Of a DNA stretch of 19,586 bases, positions 13,737-19,586 are shown in pieces. The position numbers and the translations under genes were made by a program. Origin of the DNA: JALZDI01 sp036259355. Its GTDB lineage: Bacteria; Actinomycetota; Actinomycetes; Propionibacteriales; Nocardioidaceae. The notes below the pieces were generated by a model. It was not told the DNA's origin and made no database searches. It saw nothing but the letters and a program-made list of their open reading frames with translations. The stretch lies in NCBI GenBank assembly GCA_036259355.1, contig DATABY010000073.1, positions 1 through 19,586 of the forward strand. Direction: 5' to 3'. The stretch's first letter is position 1. Each line of letters starts with the position of its first letter.

Positions 13737-14720
13737 TCAGAGCTCGAAGACGAGCCTGCCGACGGTCGCGCCGTCGGCGAGGCGCTGCACGCCGTCGGCC
13801 ACCTGCTCCATACCCAGCCGTTCGCCCACCAACGGCTTGACGAGCCCCTGCTCGGTGAGCGCGGTGAGGTCGTCATGGCACTGCCCGATCGCGGCGGGGT
13901 CCTTCTGGTTGTACAGGCCCCAGTGCAGCCCGACGATCGAGTAGTTCTTGATCAGCGCGTGGTTGAGACCGGGCGTGGGCACATCTCCGCTGGCGAAGCC
14001 GACCACCAGGATCCTGCCCTCGAACGCGACGCACTTCGTCGACCGTGCGTACGCCTCGCCCCCGACCGGGTCGTACACCACGTCGGCGCCGCGCCCGCCG
14101 GTCGCCTCCTTCACCACCGCCACGAAGTCCTCCGTCAGGCGGTCGACCACCAGGTCGGCGCCGAGCGCGCGGGCCACCTCGGCCTTCTGCGGGCCGCCGG
14201 TCACGCCGATCACCGTGGCGCCGGCCGCCTTGCCGAGCTGCACCGCGGCGCTGCCGACCCCGCCGGCGGCCGCGTGCACCAGCAGCGTCTCCCCCGGCTG
14301 CAGCGCGGCGCGACGGTGCAGCCCGAACCAACCGGTCTGGTAGCCGATGTAGAACGCCGCGGCCTCCGCGTCGTCGAGCGCGGGGGGTGCCGCGAACGTG
14401 CGTGCCGCCGTCATCAGGGTCATGTCGCCGAACGCGCCGGTCGGCAGGTCCGGCGAGCCGATCACCCGGTCACCGACCGCGAAGCCGTTGGCGCCCCCGC
14501 CGACCCCCACCACCTCGCCGCAGAGCTCGATGCCGGGCGTGAACGGCAGCGGCGGCTTCACCTGGTACTCCCCGCGGCACAGCAGCACGTCGGGGAAGTT
14601 GGCGGCTGCCGCCCGCACCCGCACCACCAGCTGTCCCGGCTCCGGCCGCGGGTCCGGCAGCTGCTCCAGCTGCAGGGCCTTGCCCGGCTCGCCCAGCTCG
14701 TGCACTCGCCATGCCCTCAT
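13737..14720 (-). CDS. NADPH:quinone oxidoreductase-like, zinc-free MDR protein
   Basis: A 327-residue medium-chain dehydrogenase/reductase of the zeta-crystallin/quinone oxidoreductase type. The GroES-like N-terminal half contains PGIELCGEVVGVG (62-74) and FAVGDRVIG (80-88), and the Rossmann half has HAAAGGVGSAAVQLGKAAGA (149-168). The cysteines and histidine that bind zinc in alcohol dehydrogenases are absent, as expected for this branch, so it probably reduces quinones or enoyl/enone carbonyl compounds with NADPH. ATG 14720 has GAGGGGAG just upstream and gives MRAWRVHELGEP. It is 13 bases downstream of an SDR stop and 4 bases upstream of the next gene, so it is part of the minus-strand operon. 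The substrate is unknown; a 2-enoyl thioester reductase role is possible but unproven. Confidence 0.9.
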   Translation of the reverse strand: MRAWRVHELGEPGKALQLEQLPDPRPEPGQLVVRVRAAAANFPDVLLCRGEYQVKPPLPFTPGIELCGEVVGVGGGANGFAVGDRVIGSPDLPTGAFGDMTLMTAARTFAAPPALDDAEAAAFYIGYQTGWFGLHRRAALQPGETLLVHAAAGGVGSAAVQLGKAAGATVIGVTGGPQKAEVARALGADLVVDRLTEDFVAVVKEATGGRGADVVYDPVGGEAYARSTKCVAFEGRILVVGFASGDVPTPGLNHALIKNYSIVGLHWGLYNQKDPAAIGQCHDDLTALTEQGLVKPLVGERLGMEQVADGVQRLADGATVGRLVFEL

Positions 14721-14733
14721 ACGTCTCCCCTCG

Positions 14734-15513
14734 TCAGAGCGCGTCGATGCGCCCCTGGATGCGCCGCATCCCGGCCAGCCACCGGTCCACGTCGGTCGCC
14801 CGGGCCGCGTAGTAGTCCCGCACCTCCGGGTGTGGCAGGACCAGGAACCGGTCGTCCTGCAGGCCCTCCCACAGTGTCTCGGCCACCTGCTCCGGCTCGA
14901 TCGCGTTGCCGCGCAGCACCAGGTCGCCGGCCGGCCCGGTGTGCTCCAGCATCCGGGTGCGCACGCCCTGCGGACACAGGCACTGCACGACGATCCCACG
15001 GTGGCCGTACGTCGCCGAGAGCCACTCCGCGTACGCCAGGGCCGCGTGCTTGGAGGCCGAGTACGGCGCCGACCCCAGCATCGTGAGCAGCCCGGCCGCG
15101 GACACCGTGGCCACGAACCGGCCCGTGCCGCGTTCGAGCCACCGCGGCACCAGCAACCGCGACGCGCGCACGTGCGCCATCACGTTGACGTCCCACGCCT
15201 GCGCCCAGGCGTCCTCCGGCGCGTCCGGCCCGCCGGCCGGCGCCACGCCCGCGTTGGCGCAGTAGACGTCGATGTCACCAAGGTGGTCGGTCGCCGCCGC
15301 CACCAGCGCCTGCACGCCTGCCTCGCCGGCCGCGTCGCCGGCTACGGCGTACCCGTCCACCTCCGCGGCGACCGTCCTGGCCGCGTCCGCGTCGAGGTCG
15401 TTGACGACGACCCGCGCACCACCCTGGGCGAGCCGTCGAGCGATCGCGCGACCGATGCCCTGGCCCGCGCCGGTGACCACGACCCCGGCGCCGTCGAGCG
15501 CGGTCGTGCTCAC
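14734..15513 (-). CDS. Short-chain dehydrogenase/reductase (SDR 1 of the minus-strand operon)
   Basis: A 259-residue classical SDR. The cofactor loop TGAGQGIG is at 14-21 and Asp at 39-41 (NDLD) favours NAD(H). CANAG is at 85-89, and the catalytic Ser138, Tyr151 and Lys155 are at normal spacing. The C-terminal 60 residues (EPEQVAETLWEGLQDDRFLVLPH) are longer and more divergent than in FabG, a layout common in actinobacterial SDRs of unknown substrate found in lipid or steroid clusters. GTG 15513 is chosen because it overlaps the upstream gene's TGA by four bases (GTGA) and starts just before the first beta strand; the frame itself is open further upstream. It is translationally coupled to SDR 2 and is followed 13 bases later by the quinone-oxidoreductase-like gene. 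Confidence 0.9.
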   Translation of the reverse strand: MSTTALDGAGVVVTGAGQGIGRAIARRLAQGGARVVVNDLDADAARTVAAEVDGYAVAGDAAGEAGVQALVAAATDHLGDIDVYCANAGVAPAGGPDAPEDAWAQAWDVNVMAHVRASRLLVPRWLERGTGRFVATVSAAGLLTMLGSAPYSASKHAALAYAEWLSATYGHRGIVVQCLCPQGVRTRMLEHTGPAGDLVLRGNAIEPEQVAETLWEGLQDDRFLVLPHPEVRDYYAARATDVDRWLAGMRRIQGRIDAL

Positions 15514-16265
15514 ACGCCGCCCGTCAGCGTGATGCCGCCGTCGATCACCAGCGTCTGCCCGGTGATCCACGCCGCGTCGCCGGACAGCAGGAACGCCACC
15601 GCCCCGGCGACGTCCTCCGGGACGCCGAGCCGCTTGAGCGGGTAGGTAGCGGAGACCTCGTCCTCCTTGCCCTCGTACAGGGCGGTCGCGAACTTGGTCT
15701 TCACCACCGCCGGCGCCACCGCGTTGACCCGGACGTCAGGGCCGAGCTCGACGGCCAGCTCCTCGGTGAGGTGGGCGAGCATCGCCTTGGTGGCGCCGTA
15801 GAAGCCGATGCCCGGCGCCGGTTTCAGCCCCGCCACCGACGAGACGTTGACGACCGCGCCGCCGTTGTCGGAGAGCCACGCCTTGTGCACCTGCTGCACC
15901 CACGACAGTGCCGCGAGGGCGTTGACCTCGAAGATCTTGCGGGCGGCGTCGAGGTCGAGGTCGACCAGTCGCCCGTAGACGGGGTTGATGCCGGTGTTGT
16001 TGACCAGCAGGTCGACCCGGCCGAAGGCGTCCATGGTCCGGGCCACGGCGTCGGCCTGGTGGTCGGTGTCGTGGGCCTTGCCGGCGACCGCGATCGCGTG
16101 CTCCGGCCCTCCGAGCGCGGCCGCCGCCTCGTCCAGCGCCTCCTGCTTGCGCGCGGTCACACACACCCGCGCGCCCTCGGCGACCAGCCGCTCGGCGATG
16201 CCGAGGCCGATGCCCCGGCTCGCGCCCGTGACGATCGCAACCTTGCCTTCGAGCCTTCTTGTCAT
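15510..16265 (-). CDS. Short-chain dehydrogenase/reductase (SDR 2 of the minus-strand operon)
   Basis: A 251-residue classical SDR of FabG-like appearance. The cofactor loop TGASRGIG is at 13-20. TARK at 37-40 (basic after the second strand) suggests NADP(H). NNTG at 89-92 replaces the usual NNAG. Ser143, Tyr156 and Lys160 form the catalytic set, and the terminal GQTLVIDGG block is normal. ATG 16265 has GGAG a few bases upstream. It follows the thiolase on the same strand after a gap that holds a strong hairpin, and it overlaps SDR 1 by four bases. In this context it may be a 3-hydroxyacyl-CoA dehydrogenase serving beta-oxidation, but another alcohol/ketone substrate is possible. Confidence 0.9.
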   Translation of the reverse strand: MTRRLEGKVAIVTGASRGIGLGIAERLVAEGARVCVTARKQEALDEAAAALGGPEHAIAVAGKAHDTDHQADAVARTMDAFGRVDLLVNNTGINPVYGRLVDLDLDAARKIFEVNALAALSWVQQVHKAWLSDNGGAVVNVSSVAGLKPAPGIGFYGATKAMLAHLTEELAVELGPDVRVNAVAPAVVKTKFATALYEGKEDEVSATYPLKRLGVPEDVAGAVAFLLSGDAAWITGQTLVIDGGITLTGGV

Positions 16266-16315
16266 CTGCTCTCCATGAAATATGACGCCTCACCGCAGAG
16301 GGTGCCCACCTCGGG

Positions 16316-16366
16316 GGTGACGCGCCAAATCTCCTGGGCCGCTGCCCCGGATCTCGGCGCGTCACC
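16316..16366 (-). terminator. Hairpin between thiolase and SDR genes (terminator or attenuator)
   Basis: GGTGACGCGCC (16316-16326) and GGCGCGTCACC (16356-16366) are perfect 11-base inverted repeats. The 29-base loop can form a further short imperfect stem. The structure begins 7 bases after the thiolase stop, and the next gene on the strand starts at 16265. It is well placed to reduce or end transcription from the thiolase into the SDR genes. There is no T-tract. Confidence 0.55.
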
Positions 16367-16372
16367 ACCCGG

Positions 16373-17593
16373 TCAGGAGAGGCGCTCGAGCACCATCGCC
16401 ATGCCCTGGCCACCACCGACGCACATGGTCTCCAGACCGAACTGCTTGTCGTGGTGCTGCAGCGAGTTGACCAGCGTGCTGGTGATCCGGGCGCCGGTCA
16501 TGCCGAACGGGTGACCGACGGCGATCGCGCCGCCGTTGACGTTGAGCCGGTCCATGTCGATGCCGAGGTCACGCGCCGACGGCAGCACCTGGGCGGCGAA
16601 GGCCTCGTTGATCTCGACCAGGTCCATGTCGCCGACGCTCATGCCCGCTCGTCCCAGCGCCTGCTTCGACGCCTCCACCGGGCCCAGGCCCATGATCTCC
16701 TGCGAGAGCGCGGTGACGCCGGTCGACACGATCCGCGCCAAGGGCGTGATGCCGAGCTCGCGGGCCTTGGTGTCGCTCATCACGACCACTGCGGCGGCGC
16801 CGTCGTTGAGCGGGCAGCAGTTGCCGGCCGTGACCGTGCCGTCGGGCCGGAACACCGGGTCGAGCTGGGACACCTTCTCCAACGAGACACCCGCGCGCGG
16901 ACCGTCGTCCCTGGCCACCGTGGAGCCGTCCGGCAGCTCGACCGGCGTGATGTCGCGCTCCCAGAAGCCGTCGGCGATGGCCTTCTCGGCGAGGTTCTGG
17001 CTGCGTACCCCGAACTCGTCCTGGTCGGCCCGGGTCACGCCCTTGACCTGCGCGAGGTTCTCCGCGGTCTGTCCCATCGCGATGTAGATGTCGGGGACGT
17101 CGCCGTCCTCGCGCGGGTCCCGCCATGTCTCCGCCCCGGCCTGCGCCCGCTTCTCGGTGCGCGCCAGTGCCTGGTCGAACACAGGGTTCTTGGTGTCGGG
17201 CAGCGAGTCGCTGTTGCCCTTGGCGAACCGGCTCACCATCTCGACCCCGGCGGAGATGAACACGTCTCCCTCACCGGCCCTGATCGCGTGCATCGCCATC
17301 CGGGTGGTCTGCAGGCTGGACGAGCAGTAGCGGGTGATCGTCGTACCCGGCAGGTGGTCGAAGCCCAGCAGCGTCGACACCACGCGCCCCATGTTGTAGC
17401 CCTGCTCGCCGCCTGGGAGCCCGCAGCCGAGCATCAGGTCGTCGATGTCCTTCGGGTCCAGCTGCGGGACCTTGCCCAGCGCGGCGCGCACCATCTGCAC
17501 CGTGATGTCGTCGGGACGCATCTCCTTCAGCGAGCCCTTGAAGGCGCGGCCGATGGGCGAGCGGGCGGTGGAGACGATGACTGCTTCAGGCAT
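16373..17593 (-). CDS. Acetyl-CoA C-acyltransferase (thiolase), FadA3-like
   Basis: A 406-residue thiolase that cleaves 3-ketoacyl-CoA to acetyl-CoA and a shortened acyl-CoA, or runs the reverse condensation. The nucleophile is Cys90 in TRYCSSSLQT. The oxyanion and base motifs NEAFAAQVL, GHPFGMTGAR and CVGGGQG follow in the C-terminal third. The sequence is close to what I recall of M. tuberculosis FadA3 (MPEAVIVSTARSPIGRA start). Two in-frame ATGs lie further upstream, but ATG 17593 is chosen because GAAAGGA sits about eight bases before it, while ATG 17602 overlaps that site. It is downstream of the LCAD-like dehydrogenase by 104 bases on the same strand, so it may have its own promoter or share that transcript. 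Confidence 0.94.
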   Translation of the reverse strand: MPEAVIVSTARSPIGRAFKGSLKEMRPDDITVQMVRAALGKVPQLDPKDIDDLMLGCGLPGGEQGYNMGRVVSTLLGFDHLPGTTITRYCSSSLQTTRMAMHAIRAGEGDVFISAGVEMVSRFAKGNSDSLPDTKNPVFDQALARTEKRAQAGAETWRDPREDGDVPDIYIAMGQTAENLAQVKGVTRADQDEFGVRSQNLAEKAIADGFWERDITPVELPDGSTVARDDGPRAGVSLEKVSQLDPVFRPDGTVTAGNCCPLNDGAAAVVVMSDTKARELGITPLARIVSTGVTALSQEIMGLGPVEASKQALGRAGMSVGDMDLVEINEAFAAQVLPSARDLGIDMDRLNVNGGAIAVGHPFGMTGARITSTLVNSLQHHDKQFGLETMCVGGGQGMAMVLERLS

Positions 17594-17697
17594 GGCGGAC
17601 ATCCTTTCGGGGCGTTTGCGCAACCTCGGCGCGATGCTGCACACCGAGGCTGCACTTGTTCGTCATGGTCGGCGCCAGTGCGAGCCTACGCCGGGCG

Positions 17698-18843
17698 TCA
17701 GAGACCGAGGTCGCGGCCGATCAGCTCCTTCATGATCTCGTTGGAGCCCGCCCAGATCTTCGTCACCCGGGCGTCGCGCCAGGCGCGGGCGACGCGGTAC
17801 TCGTTCATGAAGCCGTAGCCGCCGTGCAGTTGCACGCAGGCGTCGAGGACGTCGTTCTGCACCTGCGCGGCCCACCACTTCGCCTTCGCCGCGTCGACGG
17901 CGGTCAGCTCGCCGGCGGTGTGGGCCAGCACGCACTGGTCGACGTAGGCCTGCGACACCTCCACCCGGGTGACCAGGTCGGCGATCAGGAACTTGTTGTG
18001 CTGGAACGAGCCCACCGACTGGCCGAACGCCTTGCGCTCCTTGGTGTACTCGATGGTCTCGGAGAGGATCTGCGCGGCGTTCGCGATGTTGTTGACCGCG
18101 GCGCCGAGCCGCTCCTGCGGCAGCCGCTCCATCATGTGCACGAAGCCGCGGTCGACCTCGCCGATCACGTTGGCGTCGGGTACCCGGACGTTGTCGAAGA
18201 ACAGCTCGGCGGTGTCGGACTCCTCCTGGCCCACCTTGTCGAGCTTGCCGCCGCGGGCGAACCCGGCCATGCCGGCCTCGACGCCGAACAGCGTGATGCC
18301 CTTGGCCTTCTTCTCCGGACTGGTGCGGGCGGCCACCACGACGAGGTCGGCGGAGTGGCCGTTGGTGATGAAGGTCTTGGAGCCGTTGAGCACCCAGTCG
18401 TCACCGTCGTGTACGGCGGTGGTGCGGAGCCGGGCCAGGTCGGATCCGCCGGAGGGCTCCGTCATGCCGATCGCGGTGACGATCTCCCCGGTGCAGAAGC
18501 CCGGCAGCCAGCGCTCCTTCTGCTCCGGCGTGGTGAGGTCGACCAGGTACGGCGCGACGATGTCGAAGTGGATGCCGAAGCAGGAGGCGAGTGCGACGTT
18601 GACCCTGCCCAGCTCTTCACCGAGCACCGCGTTGAACCGGTAGTCCCCGGCCGCGGAGCCGCCGTACTCCTCGGGCACCTCCAGGCCCAGGAAGCCCTGC
18701 TTGCCGGCCTCGATCCACAGCCCGCGTGACCAGCCCCGGTCGCGGATGAAGTCGTCGGTGAAAGGACGGATCTGGCGGTCCACGAACTCGCGGACGGAGG
18801 CACGGAAGTCCTCGTGGTCGGACTCGAACACGGAGCGTTTCAC
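17698..18843 (-). CDS. LCAD/IVD-like acyl-CoA dehydrogenase
   Basis: A 381-residue FAD-dependent acyl-CoA dehydrogenase that makes trans-2-enoyl-CoA. FAD/substrate motifs are present: MTEPSGGSDLARLRT (127-141), LNGSKTFITNG (152-162), RKAFGQSVGSFQHNKF and QLHGGYGFMNEY. The usual C-terminal catalytic Glu position reads WAGSNEIMKE, with Ala instead. Glu244 in LPQERLGAA matches the base used by long-chain and isovaleryl-CoA dehydrogenases, so the enzyme should be active with that geometry. The GTG at 18843 has no good ribosome site; GTG six codons in is an alternative. It is divergent from tetR, with the operator palindrome 42 bases upstream of its start, and is the first gene of the minus-strand series. 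Chain-length or branched specificity cannot be read. Confidence 0.93.
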   Translation of the reverse strand: MKRSVFESDHEDFRASVREFVDRQIRPFTDDFIRDRGWSRGLWIEAGKQGFLGLEVPEEYGGSAAGDYRFNAVLGEELGRVNVALASCFGIHFDIVAPYLVDLTTPEQKERWLPGFCTGEIVTAIGMTEPSGGSDLARLRTTAVHDGDDWVLNGSKTFITNGHSADLVVVAARTSPEKKAKGITLFGVEAGMAGFARGGKLDKVGQEESDTAELFFDNVRVPDANVIGEVDRGFVHMMERLPQERLGAAVNNIANAAQILSETIEYTKERKAFGQSVGSFQHNKFLIADLVTRVEVSQAYVDQCVLAHTAGELTAVDAAKAKWWAAQVQNDVLDACVQLHGGYGFMNEYRVARAWRDARVTKIWAGSNEIMKELIGRDLGL

Positions 18844-18885
18844 CGGTGGCGGGCCAATCTGGGGAGACGACGGACAACACGCATA

Positions 18886-18901
18886 CTAAGCGCTTGCTTA
18901 G
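18886..18901. promoter_or_regulatory. TetR-type operator palindrome, site 2
   Basis: CTAAGCGCTTGCTTAG has perfect outer 6-base halves, CTAAGC and GCTTAG, around the four-base centre GCTT. It lies between the divergent acyl-CoA dehydrogenase and tetR genes, 53 bases before the tetR ATG. It shares both half-sites and spacing with the palindrome at 8574-8589. Autoregulation of tetR and control of the dehydrogenase operon are inferred. Confidence 0.75.
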
Positions 18902-18954
18902 ACTGCACGGCTCGGCCAGGGTAGTCAATGCGTGGCCGACGTAAGGAGCAGCAC

Positions 18955-19586
18955 ATGGGCGAGAGCGCGGCGCAACGCCTCGACGCACGCACCCGGCTGA
19001 TCGCCGCGGCCACGGCGGCGTTCGCCGAACGCGGCTACCACGCCACCACCACCCGCGACATCGCCGCCCGGGCGGGGATGAGCCCGGCGGCGGTCTACGT
19101 GCACCACAGCTCCAAGGAGGAGCTGCTGTTCCTGATCAGCCGGCAGGGCCACGACGCGGCACTGGACGTGATTCGCTCCGCCAGCCCCGACGACGCCGAG
19201 CCGTTCGAGCGTCTGCACGCCACCGTCCACGCCTTCGCCCGCTGGCACGCCGAGCATCACACCGCCGCGCGGGTCGTGCAGTACGAGCTGCGGGCGCTGT
19301 CGCCCGAGCACCGCCAAGAGATCGCGGAGCGGCGCCGCGCCATCGACCGGCACATGCGCGACGTGATCAGCGCCGGCGTGGAGCAGGGAGTGTTCGACGT
19401 CCCCGACGTGGCCGGAACCACGCTGGCGCTGCTGTCCCTGGCCGTCGACGTGGCCCGCTGGTACCAGGACGACGGCCAGCGCTCCGCAGAGTCGGTCGAT
19501 GGCGCGGCGCCGCTCCGCGATCTCTTGGCGGTGCTCGGGCGACAGCGCCCGCAGCTCGTACTGCACGACCCGCGCGGCGGTGTGAT
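18955..19586 (+). CDS. TetR-family transcriptional regulator (3' end unreliable)
   Basis: N-terminal TetR DNA-binding domain with the helix-turn-helix at about residues 33-56 (TTRDIAARAGMSPAAVYVHHSSKEELL), followed by an all-helical ligand domain. ATG 18955 has AAGGAG at 18943-18948. No stop is reached before the window ends. About 179 residues to base 19492 look genuine. The rest is encoded by an exact reverse complement of the gene's own bases 19256-19349, so it is probably not real protein. It is divergent from the LCAD-like dehydrogenase with a shared palindromic operator. Regulators in this setting usually repress fatty-acid or related catabolic genes and release DNA when they bind an acyl-CoA; that ligand is an inference. 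Confidence 0.9.
   Translation, partial: MGESAAQRLDARTRLIAAATAAFAERGYHATTTRDIAARAGMSPAAVYVHHSSKEELLFLISRQGHDAALDVIRSASPDDAEPFERLHATVHAFARWHAEHHTAARVVQYELRALSPEHRQEIAERRRAIDRHMRDVISAGVEQGVFDVPDVAGTTLALLSLAVDVARWYQDDGQRSAESVDGAAPLRDLLAVLGRQRPQLVLHDPRGGV
19256..19349 (+). repeat. Left arm of a 94-base perfect inverted repeat
   Basis: This part of the tetR coding sequence is repeated in exact reverse complement at 19493-19586, with a 143-base spacer. Pairing breaks at 19350/19492. It encodes the tetR segment from ARVVQYELRALSPEHRQEIA to RRRAIDR. Confidence 0.95.
19493..19586 (-). repeat. Right arm of the 94-base inverted repeat, running into the window end
   Basis: Exact reverse complement of 19256-19349, checked base by base. 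Because it runs to the very last base, the repeat may continue beyond. The reading frame through it does not look like a TetR C-terminus. A fold-back join at a contig end is the simplest explanation. Confidence 0.95.

Noticed and set aside
17624..17649. CCTCGG/CCGAGG inverted repeat upstream of the thiolase
   Set aside because: Only six base pairs with a 14-base loop in very GC-rich DNA; expected by chance.
18925..19566. Minus-strand open frame beginning with a TetR-like peptide
   Set aside because: The peptide arises only because the right arm of the inverted repeat copies the tetR sequence in reverse; the rest is antisense shadow.

Overview
The window is about 19.6 kb of very GC-rich DNA. 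It has strong G/C bias at third codon positions, many GTG starts, several start codons without a leader, and an actinobacterial gene set: PepN beside a DUF5130 protein, GlbO-type truncated haemoglobin, and HtdZ-, FadA3- and FadE-like lipid enzymes. It is almost certainly a chromosomal segment of an actinobacterium. A Nocardioides-like member of the Propionibacteriales is my best guess, but no rRNA or other phylogenetic marker is present to confirm it. I see no tRNA, rRNA, CRISPR array, insertion sequence or prophage gene.

Layout. Positions 1-5283 hold peptidases and envelope genes: a 5'-truncated M1 aminopeptidase (pepN), a convergent pair made of a DUF5130-like protein and a small membrane protein, and a complete prolyl oligopeptidase. 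Positions 5335-7542 hold an MscS channel, a large hairpin between convergent genes, an OsmC-family peroxidase and a group II truncated haemoglobin. The haemoglobin has lost its in-frame stop, so its frame runs on antisense through the next gene. Positions 7598-12201 form a divergently arranged acyl-CoA block. Two tandem hot-dog thioesterases are on the minus strand. On the plus strand a tight operon encodes a FabG-like SDR, an (R)-specific enoyl-CoA hydratase (HtdZ/MaoC), an ACAD10/11-type APH kinase and an ACAD11-type acyl-CoA dehydrogenase. Positions 12303-13199 hold a small PPOX-type flavoprotein and a VOC protein. Positions 13265-18843 form a long minus-strand series, in order of transcription: LCAD-like acyl-CoA dehydrogenase, FadA3-like thiolase, two SDRs, a zinc-free NADPH:quinone oxidoreductase-like protein and an MSMEG_6728-family protein. 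A divergent TetR regulator starts at 18955.

How the genes may work together. A 16-bp palindrome of the form CTAAGC-N4-GCTTAG occurs in exactly the two divergent intergenic regions that control these lipid blocks: between thioesterase and fabG, and between acyl-CoA dehydrogenase and tetR. The simplest reading is one TetR regulon covering both. The kinase and dehydrogenase look like the two halves of mammalian ACAD10/ACAD11 encoded as separate proteins, comparable to LvaA/LvaC of levulinate catabolism in Pseudomonas putida. With an (R)-hydratase, a FabG-type dehydrogenase and a thiolase in the same putative regulon, a complete route from 4-hydroxyacyl-CoA through phosphorylation, enoyl-CoA, (R)-3-hydroxyacyl-CoA and 3-ketoacyl-CoA to acetyl-CoA can be drawn. 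This is an inference and is the most interesting content of the window.

Caution: the last 94 bases are an exact reverse complement of an internal part of the tetR gene. This looks like a fold-back assembly or library artefact at a contig end, so the tetR 3' part should not be trusted.
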